A stretch of DNA of 64,000 nt from Halictus rubicundus (Eukaryota > Arthropoda > Insecta > Hymenoptera > Halictidae): NCBI RefSeq assembly GCF_050948215.1, contig NC_135153.1:6662058-6726057 (forward strand), written 5' to 3'. The notes beneath the pieces are model-generated. The model was given only the letters and a program-made list of their open reading frames with translations, was not told where the DNA came from and searched no databases. This document shows, piece after piece, positions 11,858 to 24,660 of this stretch; the stretch's first letter is position 1; the number at the start of each line of letters is the position of its first letter. The translations under genes and the position numbers were made by a program.

Positions 11858-14631
11858 ATCTTCTTGAGATATTTTTTGGGACTGACTTTTTGGGGAGGTA
11901 ATTTAATAATCTCGAAATTAGAGTGGACACGTTAAGACGGAGCGAGAAACGCAATTAACTGGCAGAGCTGAGAGCTTGTTGTTTGTGGTGCGGCGCCAAT
12001 AGTAATGCGAAATAGACACCGTCTGACGTGATTATAGTCGGAAGGAGAAGAAAGAAGAGAGGAGAGCGCTCGGATGGCTGGATCCGTAACCGCTCATCGG
12101 CAGTAAATCCCTCCGGATGGTTAGAGGTCGGCGCAGTGGCTTGTTACCTCAATATGGAATTCAATGGAGGGTGAAAAGCAACGACTAAAACGATTATCGG
12201 TCTCTTCCCCGGTATTACCACCTTCCCGATTTTCTCCAGAATAAACGGCGCAGTTGCTAATTCGACGATCCTCGTACTCGCGAAACGTTTGCAACTTTGT
12301 GCACGCTACAAAACGTTCACATTAACAAGTACCAGTTACGTTTATCGATCCCCTTTTACCCCCTGTTACCATAAGAAAATTTTCCACCTACGAAATGAAT
12401 TGTTTCCAGTGTTTCTAGAAAGCCATTTCTAAAAATTTACATAACGATGTGTGTGCACACCAAATTGATATTTCTTCATACCATTGGATAGTGCCCTCAC
12501 AGAAAACCCTCCATCGCACGTTTCAAGTCGCTACCCCTACCGCAGGGGTAGTGACAGGGTTAGGTCTGTTTAATGAATTATGCCCTATTTCTCCCGTTCC
12601 GGTCAACAAAAAGTTACGAAAAAATTCATGAACATTCTACCGGACGGCACACACGACTGTGAATTTTTTTCGGAATTTTTGATCGCAAAATCGATTTTTA
12701 AAAAATTGCGAAATCTTCAAATTTATATTATCGTGGTAGTTGTGTCCTGTTACGGTTGTTAACGTGTACTTTCTCTGATTTTTCAAATATGTTATGCAAA
12801 AATCAAATGCATTTTTTAAGCCCACTATAGCTGTTTCTTTCGTCGACGTTTTTAAGTAATTAAATTCGCGAAGTCTGCAGTCTAATTGTCTCGCTGGTGT
12901 CGTAAAATCTGGCGTAAATCGACTGAAAACGTGGACAGCATATCGAGTTTAAAGGTCCGCGAAAACTGCGTGTTACGAACAAGATGGCGAGTTTCTGGAC
13001 GGATCAGCAAACGGGAGTTCGCGGAAAGCGAAATAGGAGAGCGGAATGTGTAACGAAATGCACATTCCCCGACGGGTATCCTCAGGTGTATCAGAATCAC
13101 GGGAATCCAATGCCGCGAACGACGCCACGTTCTTTTATTTTTTTTTCTTTTTTCTGCGATCGTCTGCAGCGACGCTGGCTGGAAATGAAAATCACGGAAG
13201 TGGTTCTTCCTACGCACGCGTGCGCCATGTTGCATAACGTTCGCCGTCCGGGCATTTAAATTCTTAACGCATCGCAGCTGCCTGGTCACGTATTAATACG
13301 CCCTTCGTTAGAGTAGAAAACAAGTGCAATTAAAAAGTGAAACTCCCTCCGAGCAGATCATTATCTCGTCGCGTTTCTGTACGATCGACTTAGATTCATT
13401 ACACGCTGTTCGAACATTTTGTTCATTTCGTTTCCCGACGAACAAATCCGATGTTTTTTTTTAAAAAAGCGTGCAATTACGAAGTGTAACGATCAGATTG
13501 TAATTGCACTTTCAAGAAATCGGCTCAGATCCATTCTGCAATTTTTTATACTGTGTTCGTTCAATTTTTTTGTTGGACAGGTTAAGAAAAGGTAGGATTA
13601 AAAAATGAAACTGGTAATGACGAGATGATCGTTGTACTTTTAAAAGATCGAATTAAAATTTTTTTCACGGATTGTTCATGCAACGTTTTAAGTTGAAGTC
13701 TCGTTAAGAAAAAATTTCAAGTGTCGTTGAAATGCAACATTCTGAGAATTAATGTTGAATACAATTGATTGATTCTTCCCAGATTAAGATTTAAAAAAAA
13801 AAATTAAGGATTGCGTTCTTTTTATTAATATAAACTAAATCAATGACCAAAAATTCTTTAACGTAGAGAGCGATATGTTTATACAAAATTTCTAATAAAA
13901 ATGGGATAAATTGTTACACAAACAGGTTGCTCCACATTGCTGTCTAAGCGTAACAATTAAACAGGTGATTATTTAATCTGCGTCAGATTTCGAGAGATTG
14001 GGAACCGTATGGGACCCTAATCGAGGGCAGTTGTTTATTGTCTAAATTATCCGGACAGTTGAGTGTGCAGAAGTGCATGAAACGCACAGGTTCACTTGAT
14101 GAAAAATTGCTTAATTTTAAGTTTCTTCATGGTATTCCTCACGAATTTCGGAAATCGATTGCACAACGCAACGAACGTGAACGGTTCCGATGGAAATCGG
14201 CACGGGCGATATGAAAATAATACTTCCGTTCGATAATACGTTCCACGGGGTCTGACTAAACAAAAAAGAAAAACGGATCGATTCACGACGGTTTATCGCA
14301 GCTCGTTAAGCGGCGAGAGATTAAATTATCGAACCGCGTCTGCACCCGCCTCTGAATATAATAAATCGTCGATCGGAGGTTGATCGAGTGAATGACCAGA
14401 ACGAAACAGGGTGGCCCGACTATCCTGCGCTAATGATTAGTCTGTCCTTAGCTTATCTCATTAACGAGTGTTTCATTCTCTGTTGTCGGGGAACGATCCG
14501 CGAAACGCATTCCTCTCAACGCTACTCAACACCACTCAACATTCCACGAAAACTGGATCATACAGGGTCTTTACACATTTATAGTGTTCACTCATTTCTA
14601 AAATGAGAACGCTTATGGTAACCGGAGTCGC
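11858..14631. other. No gene recognised
   Basis: Non-coding appearance throughout. A 91-codon frame near 12984 and an overlapping 135-codon minus-strand frame lie in a CpG-rich patch; neither is recognisable. Around 13330-13600 a loosely repeated text (GTGCAATTA, AAGTGAAAC, GTTCGAACATTTTGTTCAT-like) hints at an old duplication. Confidence 0.5.
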
Positions 14632-14818
14632 GAGACTTATCTCCCCACTCTACCTTCCCCTTACGCCACGCTGTTCCCCCCACTCTACCTTCCCCTTCCG
14701 TCACAACCCGGTCACGTGACGCGTTCCGTCCTTGTCGCGCATGCGCCATAATGTCACGTGACTAATCCGGTACCAGCAGAGAGGGGGTAACTGTATTCCC
14801 CTCGATTCGTGTCAGTAA
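14632..14818 (+). repeat. Dispersed repeat with CACGTGAC sites, copy 1
   Basis: CTCCCCACTCTACCTTCCCC, GGTCACGTGACG, ACTAATCCGGTA, GGGGGTAACTGTATTCCCCT and GATTCGTG in the same order as at 39682-39868. It contains two GTCACGTGAC E-box-like palindromes. The repeat class is unknown. Confidence 0.7.
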
Positions 14819-16143
14819 CAACCATCAACAACATTTCTGTTCTACTCTTACTGAGATTTCACTGAAGAATTTTTTGAGAAGTTAGAACAATTAGTCAAGG
14901 CTATTTTGTGTCGTTTTAAAGGGGAGACTTCAATCTTCAAATCTACGGGAGATTCATACACGAAAAAAATTTTTCAACGTTTTCAGTGATTCGTTATTGC
15001 ACTAACGAAATGATCACTGTTTAAGCATTTCTCGAGACTTTTTGGATCCACTGTATATACATAGGTATCTCTTTTTTTGAGACCGTGTCATTTAAAAGAG
15101 TGTATTAAACGATTCTAAAATTTATAAATTGTTTTTAAGTCAATAAAATTGTTTAGGTACGGTTCTCCATTTCGGTTCGTGGTCAGATAACCCTATCGGG
15201 ACCGAAACTTAAAAATGAACGATACCGAATATTCTTTTTTGATCGACGGAGGTGTGCACACAGTTGCATACATGGGTGCATAAATCGCACACCTTCCTGC
15301 CGAACGCAATTTCCAATCGCGATCGTTTTATTCTCCAACACGTCTGCTACGTGGATGATTATTTTGAAAAAAGTTTAAACATAGCTTAAACGACGATAAC
15401 GAGGATCGGCGCGACGGGACGCACGGTTTGAATAATGGGCACAGTGTAACACAAACGTTTTTTGTTGAAAGTGTCGCGAAAATTCGTCGGGAAGAAAAAA
15501 GGAAAAGGGTTAGCGCGGCCATTACACGGCGAAGCTATAATTCCGGCGTCGTGAGTCTTTTCGGCGCGGTATGAATTTTTCATGATCCGCGTGTAATCAG
15601 AAAGTTATTCCGTACGTACCAATTAAGATGTTCACGCTTGAATCCTTTACAAGCAGATCCGCAGATCGCACGTACGCATCGCGCGGCCATAAAAAAGAGC
15701 TCTCGTTGAATTTTAATTGAACGAGCCCGAGAGCATAAATCGCGATATTTTCCGCCGACCACCGAATCACACTAATTGCGTTACACACCACTATATTGTA
15801 TTTATCTATTGTTGCAGTCGTCTGGCTGCCTGCGTTCGTTGATCTGGTTTTAGGCCGGTGTCGTTGCACTATGGAGATTTGCGAAAATCTTGGAATGCTC
15901 AAAATCGAATATGCTTGCTAAAAACAAGAATGGAGAGGCTCCTATAATTATTTTTCTGGGCTGAGTGAAAGGTTTTTGAGATTTAAGCAAGCAGTCTTGC
16001 GGTTTTTGTTTACCGTACTGTTACAATCAAAATTATTCATCATCAATCATTCTCTAAAAAGATCTAGCCCGCTGTTGCATTTTATTCACCTAAAAAGATT
16101 ATTGAAATTTTCACAAGATACAATCTCATTCATATTTAACACT
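14819..16143. other. No gene recognised
   Basis: AT-rich with short unrecognised frames on the minus strand at 15.3-15.9 kb, in a CpG-containing patch. Confidence 0.5.
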
Positions 16144-16295
16144 CAGTGGTTCTCAAACTTCTTTGTCTGGCGGCACAGTGAAATTATTAAGGGCACCCAT
16201 ATTATTATTATTATATTTTGCTTTTTAAATATAAACAATTCAAAATTTCGCTCACCCTTGTAGCGTACTTGCGGTTCTCAGTTTGAGAACCACTG
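16144..16295. mobile_element. hAT-like MITE (152 bp)
   Basis: Left end CAGTGGTTCTCAAACT; right end AGTTTGAGAACCACTG-like (GTTTGAGAACCACTG). CAGTGGTTCTCAAA ends are typical of hAT-type non-autonomous elements. The expected 8-bp target duplication is not clear (TTAACACT against AAAAATCT), so it is probably old. Non-coding. Confidence 0.75.
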
Positions 16296-16428
16296 AAAAA
16301 TCTGGAAAAATTCCTAAATCGAGATTACTACAATTATTTTGACAGATAATTTGTTCACAAATACTACATTGCAAATGAATGAAGCAAAACGCGCGAATTG
16401 TACAAGTCGTTTGGAATCGCCCGGGCAC

Positions 16429-17100
16429 GAACGACCGCCTTTGGCTGAACTTCCGCTCATGGGACCAAAAATTTTCAACTTTTCTGAATGTAATATTACA
16501 CAATTTCACCAGAAAACGATGGAACTCGAAATATTGATGCGCGGAATTGAAATTTTAGTGAGTGGAGTTCACTGGTTTAAAAGTCATACGCGAGCAAAGT
16601 TCCAGCGCGTTCCAGCGAGCAAAGGGCGCCGCCATATTGGCATGCGCTCAGGCATCGTCCAATGAGCAGAGAGATCCACCTGTCAAAAATGCTTGACATC
16701 GGCCAACTTTAACACTTTGATTGCCAAACTAGAAACCACAAAAATTCCATAAAATCAAAGTAAGTTATTTAATGAAATAAGAATTGAAAAAAATTAAATG
16801 TATGATATCGAGTAGTCCTCCAACTTTCTTCTATTTTACAGATCCTAGTCGAATTTGTTACAATGAATATATCAGCGTAAAAATTCATTTTAAAACCTGG
16901 ACAAATAATTCCGTCACCCGCATAAGGGTGACATGGCAGTCAACGTGTTAAACACTCATAACTTTCGAACCAGTGAACTCTGCGTACTGAAACTAGGATT
17001 CCGCGCACTGGGACTTCAAGTTCTACCATCTCCTCGTCGAATTGTACAATATTACATTCAGAAAAGTAGAAAATTTTTGGTCCCCTGAGTGGAAGTTTAA
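16429..17100. repeat. Large inverted repeat (arms ~150-165 bp) with a TTAA MITE in the loop
   Basis: The left arm, about 16429-16590, includes GGGACCAAAAATTTTCAACT, TTCTGAATGTAATATTACAC and GAGTTCACTGGTTTAAAAGT. The minus-strand reading of 16965-17100 gives the same text with few changes. The loop carries GC-rich sequence with AAAGGGCGCCGCCATATTGG plus the MITE at 16713-16947. It could be a fold-back element or an inverted duplication. Confidence 0.8.
16713..16947. mobile_element. TTAA-flanked MITE, CACGTTGACTGCCA family, copy 1
   Basis: TTAA (16709-16712) then CACTTTGATTGCCA. The right end TGGCAGTCAACGTG is followed by TTAA (16948-16951). The same ends occur at 55870-56101. A 235-bp non-coding body with piggyBac-type target choice. 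Confidence 0.82.
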
Positions 17101-17982
17101 CCGCGCCTTTTATACTTCAAGTGTTAAATATGAATTCGTCATTGCGCCGCGTCCCGCAAACCTAGCGTTAACTGCAAATGCAAAACCGCGCAATTTATTC
17201 GCCAGAATATGATAGACGGTATATTCGAGCATGGCGATTGGTATGCAGAATGTTTTTCCACGATTTTCCAGCCGTGCCAGCGTTAACAGGTCGTTCGGAT
17301 TTCACTTTCGCAAGGACGATCATTATCGGGGTACGAGTACGCGCACCGGGTCGAACAATGAGCGCTCGTCTCGCGCGAGAACGAGCCGCAAAAACGAGGC
17401 TCCGTTGCTCAGGGGTAGCCATATGGCGTGAATTTGATTAATTGTTCAAGCACCGCGTGGAACTTCACCTTCATTTGCAACGATACAAGACCGGCGGAAC
17501 GGTCTGGTTATTATTCGCGAGACGGACGGATGGTCGATCGCTTTCTTTATCTCTCTTCTTCTCTTTCGTGCTTTCTTGCTCCTATCTGTTTCGCATCGTT
17601 TCGACCGCCGATGATCAAGCCCCGGTTATTTAGTAATCATGGGGATCGCGGATCGTTAGACCAATTACTAGGAGAATATGTTCACGATCTGCCTAGCATG
17701 TTCCGTGTTTAATTAACGGAAACCGTCGAGAGCGCGCTGAGCAAATTTGAGGAAGATATTTGCCTGAGAAGTTTGAGCAGTGAAGTATTTTAGCAGTTCT
17801 TTCTGTGGTCGTAATGATCCTTGCACGTGTGAAATAGTAAAACAGTGACAAAATAAATCATTTTTGTAGAATTTAAAATTGCTTTTATCGTATAGAATAG
17901 TAAAATTTTCTAAAAAGCAACGAAATATGGAATTTTGCAGAAATCTGAAACATTTTCGTTTCATAGTTTTGCATCTTCATAA

Positions 17983-18130
17983 CTAGGTATCTTTAATCAA
18001 AATACTAATTGTTTACCTGAATTGCAACAAAATGGAGTGAAATGGAAGTTTATTGCCTTTCTTCGTATATTAGGTTGAAAATAATATGTGTTTTTAAATT
18101 CTTCTAATGTTTTTACTATTTCAAATTACG
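17983..18130 (+). repeat. Dispersed repeat (GCAACAAAATGGAG family), copy
   Basis: GAATTGCAACAAAATGGAGT, GAAATGGAAGTT and TTTTTAAATTCTTCTAATG match 24481-24660 in order. It is old and diverged; also related to the 173-bp array at 55.3 kb. Confidence 0.5.
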
Positions 18131-21100
18131 TCTGCTCATTATTGCCATTAATGCGTACAATCCGTTGTGTACTTGTGACAATATTGAATGAAACAAATTT
18201 TTTTTATATCGAGTCTTGTAAACCATTTTATAAAAATTTTGTCTCGAGTAGACAAGAACCATCAAATAATGTTGCAATTCAATTTTGTAAGCCAGTAGGT
18301 GTGATTATATTTATAATAATGTGATATTCGTATCTCTTATGATAATTTTTGTATTCTCGGCGGGATAAAAGTGTACCAAGTCTCCTTCGAGCGTGCTAGT
18401 GGCAGCAGACAATGTTTCTTATAAGCAGTTATAATAAACGATGAAGATAAGCGTAACGTTCACTCTCTGTTGAATGCATAGCTGCCTTCAAAGAGAGGTC
18501 AGTCATTTAATTTCTGCGAATATAGGATGTTCACATGCAAACGGCGAGACACCGCCTTTTTAATCATTCTAATGAGCTACATTCGCTTGCCTAAAGGATG
18601 CGCATATACTTTTCATAATTTCCTTCATATTATGTGTATAATGCGAATCATCTCCCAAATCTACTATTTTTATATTGCATTCGATATGCCAATTAAAAAC
18701 AACATCGAATTCCCAATTTCAAATGAATATACACAACATTACCAAATTGATAGGACCATTTTTATTTTCTACTAATTAAGTACAATTTGCCCTTAATTAT
18801 TCGTGCAAAATCACAAATTAGAAACACACGTGAATGCATACCATCATAAATTCTTTCATATTTTCCACGTTATAGAATTCAATAATGTATTAGCTCAGTT
18901 AGGCAGTAAATAATTATTTAATTCGGACGGTTCGATCGGAGACGTGGAAGCTTTAAATGTCGCACTCCAGATTTCTTATTCCAGATGCGTTATCCGGGGG
19001 AACTCGTTCTCAGTTTCCTAGTCAGGTTTCTTATTCGACGAAACTTGTTTTAAATTCCTCGGTTTAAGTTCCTTACTGTAAGGAATTCAGAACTTCGAAT
19101 AACTTTGAATTTAATGTATCCTAAGTTTCCTAGACGTGGCTTCTTATGTTCTAGATGCCGACTTTCTACGCCAGATACATTCACTTTACAATTTTATTTC
19201 TCCACGAATCACCACCACAATAACTTCGTATTTCATATAAAAGAAATCTTAGAAAATTTCGTTCTGAATTATTTATTTGCAAAATTGTGCTATAATTGTC
19301 TAGTGATTTATCAAAAATAGCAAAATAAGCATAGTAACAAAATAAAAATGTTCTACGTCAGTCACGGCAAAGAGGAATTAAACAATAACATATTGTTTCT
19401 TAATCCTGTTAATAAATTGACAATAATGCAACGATAAAACTAATAATTATTTTATCCAGCTCATGTTTAATCCAGTTTGCAATACCAACTCGCCCGCAGC
19501 TACATTTCGTTCGATCAGAGAAATGGCTGCAATGTGTTCATCCCGAGCGCCATCTTGGTGACTCTAATCGCAAGATGGATGAACTTTAGGATCAGCCAGG
19601 TGTTTGGCACCGTCGAGGATGGGTACACCCTAGCGTTTCCTTTGCTCCATTACGTCGTCGAAGATTATCGAGGCAAGGACCGATTTCGTTAAGGGTGGCT
19701 GGTCAGGGCTGGCTGGCGACTTGCACCCTTCGCGAGGGCTCGTGCCAAGCAGATGTCTCATTGTCATGCTAAGGAATCACCCTTGTGCAACGTGTAACGT
19801 CTTTCGGCCTGTCGCCGTCGGTTTCAGCTTGTTTGAAATTATGTTTTTTCTTTTTCGCCGACCCGGAGGGCTGCTAGGGGGTTGCACCGGGTAACGTATA
19901 CCGCGAGGATTCCCTCCCTTACGTCTCTCCTCCCTGTCTTGCGTGCGTGCACGTTACTCGACGAATATTATAGTAATCAGCAGGCTGGGGGTCCTTGAGC
20001 ACTTATGGAATTTTTCCAACAGATGACACAGTCTATGTTAAAGGAAATTAATAATAATTTTATTTTATTTTGACGAGGGATCGACGTATTTCAAACACGA
20101 GAATAAGTTGATCGAATTTATCTCTAAGAATGTTTAGTAAACGAAAGAAATTTTTCCCCACTTTAGCAGCGTTGACAAAATTAATTATGGAAGAAATGTT
20201 CAACGTGTTGTAAAATGTTAAACGATTTGTCTGTGGTTGACATTTTTCTTCGATTTTGTAGTGTATCTGCAGCTTTAGCCAACGTGCATTCATGATGTTC
20301 TAATAATTTTCTAAACAACATTTGTACTAATTCAATTTAGTAATTAATTTCACATATTTGCAGCTCGTGTCTTAGTCTAATTCATTTACTGAATATATTG
20401 TATGTAACTAGTTATAATCGCAGATGATTTTGAATAATTTCCATTGATGTTAATAAATAGGTACTATTTGTTGGAGGTTTTAAATTCTAAAATTTTTTAA
20501 ATTTGTTTAACTCAACGAAGGGGATTTAGATTATAAATAAAGTGCGATTGAACGGCAGTTTTAACGGTGTTTAAAGTGTAAAAAGGGAACAGCTTTGGAA
20601 ACTATAGAGAAATTCTTATCAGCCATGTAAGATCAAGAGGCCTAATCTTTATGCTATTGGACTTGGTAGGTTTTCTACAGTTGGATGTTATCAGTGGCTT
20701 CGTAATAAATTAAGATAAAGTTGCTCTGTGAGAATAATAAGATAACCAAGTTTCGGAATTAGTAGTTCCTGGCATATTTACTATTAGTGCTTCCTGGAAC
20801 CTTGTGTTCTGACATCCATAAGTTACCCCATGCTTACGATACTAGATATTGCCATGTAAGATGACGGTTATTGCAACATTAGACGTTATCGTGTTACGTA
20901 CCATAATATTCACAAATATTTTATGTGAAATAACAACTCAAAAATACAAATTATTAATAATTAAACGCAAATGCAACGATGAGGAATAAACAACCCGCAC
21001 ATTTTCATGCAATTTCACATTTTTGTAATTTAGTGAAAAGATTTGTCTGTAAAAGTGTGAAAAAGAAAAATAAACATAAAAATACAGACATAAAAATTTG

Positions 21101-21796
21101 ATTCAATCATTAATTTCATAGATTTAGATTTTTAGATTCTTCAGATTGTTATTTTTTTTTATATTTATAATTTATATTCTACATTTGCAAAAACTTTTCA
21201 GAAACTGAAGATACTATTTTGTTATTATTCATTTTAGCTTCCAAGTAGAAATGGCATGCGGAGACAGACACCTTAGCAACTGGTCTGGGAGAGGCGCATT
21301 TACAGCTAGTTATGCAAACTCTTAAAGTTCAATGAAATGGTTATTAAGGTCGTTTTACACTTGCAAGGTATTAGAGATTTGAATAAGAGCTAATCGATCG
21401 TCAAGTTTAATGGCTCTCTGTGGCTGAAGCGTTACGCAAGCTTTAATGAGCATAAGTGGAACCACACAGACTATTACTCGCATGGTTGCCTTCAGCTAAA
21501 AGAAAGGAAACTATTAAAAAGGAATATTAGAGTTAAATGAGGCTTAAACCAGTTCTTGCTTTCAGATTACGATTTGTCAAACGACGAACTTAACTGCTAA
21601 TCTATTCAAGCTAAAATGGAATCACTTCCATTCGAATTTGTTACGTTAACAATTGCAAAAACTTCCAAAAATTATATTCTATTTTTGACCAGCCACATTT
21701 CCAAACAAAATTTTCAAAGTTATAAACACACAGAATTATCTAGTTAGAATTATCTATGACTTTTGCAATGACTCAATATTACATATTATTATTATT
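18131..21796. other. No gene recognised
   Basis: Long AT-rich stretch. The GC-richer block at 19480-19960 contains a 71-codon frame (19477-19692) with no recognised domain and a CpG-rich patch. The rest (20.0-21.8 kb) is intron-like with no repeats I could define. Confidence 0.5.
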
Positions 21797-21800
21797 TTAA

Positions 21801-22002
21801 CCCTTAGCACTCGAATGGCGACTGTAAGGCGCCAATAAAAATGGCTGTATTATTATTCAATATATTTCTTACATTATTAAATTTGTACGTATTTAATAAA
21901 TTACTAAACATTTCAGTACGAGAAAATTGCACCATTTTCGTATGTATAGCATGAAAAAATAATAGAAGGGAAATATTCCAGGTCGGAAGAAATGTTTCTT
22001 TC
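21801..22002 (-). mobile_element. TTAA-type element fragment, CCCTTTGCACTCGAA family
   Basis: TTAA (21797-21800) then CCCTTAGCACTCGAATGG. The body, read on the minus strand, matches the 29.6-kb element: GGTCGGAAGAAATGTTTC appears at about 21982-22000 and the ATGCGAAAATGGTGCAATTT-like section lies at about 21930. Homology stops near 22002 and the other end is lost. Confidence 0.7.
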
Positions 22003-22034
22003 TGTAATTACTTAATATCATTATTATTATTATA

Positions 22035-22142
22035 TGGATCGTTTATTTTGAAAGTGGTGTAAGTTCATTCTTTTTTAAGAAATGAGATATCACATGATTT
22101 TTATATTTGTATTCTTTTTTATCAACAAAAAATGGACTTTTC
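22035..22142 (-). mobile_element. GGACCGTTTATTTT palindromic MITE, truncated copy
   Basis: GGATCGTTTATTTTGAAAGT, GGTGTAAGTTCA, AAATGAGATATCAC and TTTTATCAACAAAAAATGGA match the element at 53291-53418. The central part is in the opposite orientation relative to that copy. The second end is missing. Confidence 0.7.
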
Positions 22143-22879
22143 TCTCCCATTATTAGTCATGTTCCATGTTTGTCTTTAGCTTCGGGTAAATTAGCTGTAC
22201 CTCAATTGAGGTTTACAAAGCTTAATAAAAACGGGGAAAAAAATTATTTAGTCGACCGGACAGAGCGCAAAAATGAGTCGGAACTATCGATCGCGTTGGG
22301 AAATATCATTGGGCTCGGTTTGCAACGGTCGTTGTTGGCCCCTCACAGCGGTCCGCCAGCCGCAAATTTCCAACCCCCTGAATGCCGGCCGAATTCGCGG
22401 GGACAATGGTCTCGTGCCTTTGCCTTTTGATTTCACTCCCCCTCTTCCTTGTGTCCTGCAGTCGCCTGCAGGTCTTCGAACTCGAAAAATACTTTCTTGG
22501 CTCCTTGACAGAGACGATCTCGAATAAAAATCCCGCAGCTGCCTTCGGCTCTTTGTGTTTCACGGCACGGGCCTAGACGCTAGACTTTTGTTGTTACCTT
22601 AGGCCTTTGTCGTGGCCCCGGCTACCGTCGCACGACTGACTTTCGATCGATAAAGGATCAACGGGGCCCTCGAGGAACACGCTCGAGGACCGAGGAACGA
22701 TTCGCGAAGGAAACGCGATACGCCCGAACGCAGATTTATTGCCGAGGACCTTCTCGACGACTTTCGGCTCTCGTTCCTTTCCTTTTCGCGAAGGAACGAT
22801 AACCCATCTGATCACGAGAATTATCTTTCTTTTAAACGGTACTGATTTGTATTACCGAAGCTGAAACTTTCGCGTATAA
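22143..22879. other. No gene recognised
   Basis: CpG-containing DNA with overlapping frames on both strands (22107-22527 and 22306-22815). None has a recognisable domain or consistent frame. Confidence 0.5.
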
Positions 22880-23660
22880 AACCGGCCCAAAGGGAATTTT
22901 ATTCTTGATCAAATCGCGTTTCTTCGTTTTTAAGCGAAGGCATTCAAAGGGTCCAGCAGGGTAAGCATGGACAACCACCCCCTGAGAAATAAATTAGATT
23001 TGCAATTTTTGCCGGAGCTTCCCCCACCAAGACGGGCCCAAAGGAAATTTTATTTTTGATAACATTGCATTTACTAATTTTTAAAGGGAGGAATTGAAAA
23101 GGTCCTGCAGGATAAGCATGGACAACCACCCGTGAGAAATAAATTAGATTTGCAATTTTTGCCGGAGCTTCCCCCACCAAGACGGGCCCAAAGGAAATTT
23201 TATTTTTGATAACATTGCATTTACTAATTTTTAAAGGGAGGAATTGAAAAGGTCCTGCAGGATAAGCATGGGCAACCACCCGTGAGAAATAAATTAGATT
23301 TGCAATTTTTGCCGGAGCTTCCCCCACCACGACGGACCCAAAGGAAATTTTATTTTTCATAACATTGCATTTACTAATTTTTAAAGGGAGGAATTGAAAA
23401 GGTCCTGCAGGATAAGCATGGGCAACCACCCCTGAGAAATATACTAGATTTGCAATTCTTGGTGAAGCTTCCCCCACCAAGACGGGCCCAAAGGAAATTT
23501 TATTCTTGATAAAATTGCATTTATTAATTTTTAAAGGTAGGAATCGAAAGGATCAGACAGGCCACACTTGAAAAATAGATTCTTGCCGAAGCTTCCTTCT
23601 CGAAGAGGGGCCGAAAGAAAATTTTATTTTTGACAAAATAGAATTAGCTAATTTTTAATC
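22880..23660. repeat. Tandem array, 150-bp unit, ~5 copies
   Basis: GGTCCTGCAGGATAAGCATG occurs at 23101, 23251 and 23401, with a diverged form at 22950. TTGCAATTTTTGCCGGAGCT and AAAGGAAATTTTATTTTTGA recur at the same spacing. The two central units are almost identical, and the outer ones are diverged and truncated. Because 150 is a multiple of three, one minus-strand frame stays open for 178 codons (23480-22944) as a 50-residue repeat. It has no match I know and is probably a by-product. Confidence 0.93.
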
Positions 23661-24480
23661 GTGAAAGTTGTTCTCGAGAGCAGGTCAGAGAAAGGCGGTA
23701 TCAAAATTCGTTTCCATTTGGGACCTCGCGTATTTGCATCGCGAATTCCGTTGCGGCGCGGCGAGCCACGACCAATTCGGAGTACCTTACGTTTATTATT
23801 GTTCGTGAACGGCCAGGTGCCGCGGTCCTCTGCACCGGTGCAGTCACCACCTATGGCAGCAATTTTCAACGTATCGAGGTCGTCGTCGGACGGTGCTTTG
23901 GCCCCTGTTTGGGCCCCCCTTTGGCCCCCATTGGCCCCTAGCACCCCTCCGAGAAACGGTTCGCGGGGATACCCTACCGTTTCCTTTTCATTTCGCTTCT
24001 TCTCCTTCACCCCCGGCTCACTTCTTGCGCCACCGAAATAGTATTACGTTAGGCGATAGTCGATCGCCAGGTGTCCAAGTACCCTAAGCGCTACCCCCTG
24101 AAACGCAGGTGTGCCGGCACGCGTTCTCTCGCCCTCTTCCTCGGATCAACGTCCGATCGACTTTCGTCGTCTCTTTCTCTTCACGTTGGATCCGCGAACG
24201 CGAGAAACCGGCCTCTGACGCTTATCGAACGATGAAACGAGCCTCGTGTCAGTGGAGTTGATTATCAACGTCCACCGTTCAAACTATCTTTAGATTCCGC
24301 ATCGTAATCAGTATCAGCGGACTGCGGATTTTGCGCATTTACGAGAAAAACGGTTTTGGTGCAGTTTATTGGTTTTTCGGACAGTAATTTCCTTCTTTTT
24401 TCGCGTGGAGATGGCGTTGCTTCACACTGGCACATAATGAATTAAAATTTTTTTAAGAAACGATAGACGACATAGAAGTT
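23661..24480. other. No gene recognised; GC-rich patch
   Basis: Opposed frames of 126 (+, 23661-24041) and 120 (-, 24010-23648) codons overlap in CpG-rich DNA containing the GGCCCCCCTTTGGCCCCCAT run. Neither shows a domain. Confidence 0.45.
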
Positions 24481-24660
24481 CTGGTCAGTAGACAGCGGAC
24501 TTTTATACAAAATAAAAATTTTCCACCCGAATTGCAACAAACTGGAGCGAAATAAAAATTAATTTTCAATAATATAACAGTATTTTTAAATTCTTCCAAT
24601 ATTTTTACTGTTTTCAAGCACACCTGATTTCTGTCATAAAATAAATCGTAGTATAAGGGG
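24481..24660 (+). repeat. Dispersed repeat (GCAACAAAMTGGAG family), copy ending at TTAA
   Basis: GACAGCGGACTTTTATACAA, GAATTGCAACAAACTGGAGC and TTTTTAAATTCTTCCAATAT match 17983-18130. The right side ends AAATCGTAGTATAAGGGGTTAA, so it could be one end of a TTAA-targeting element; a matching left end was not found. Confidence 0.5.

Noticed and set aside
12600..12740. Possible third copy of the 27.1/60.3-kb dispersed repeat (GAAAAAATTCATGAACA shared)
   Set aside because: Only a short AT-rich phrase matches, and the flanking order does not.
22944..23480. 178-codon minus-strand frame with 50-residue repeats
   Set aside because: It exists because the tandem unit is 150 bp. It has no recognised domain and starts and ends at array edges, so it is reported only as a property of the array.
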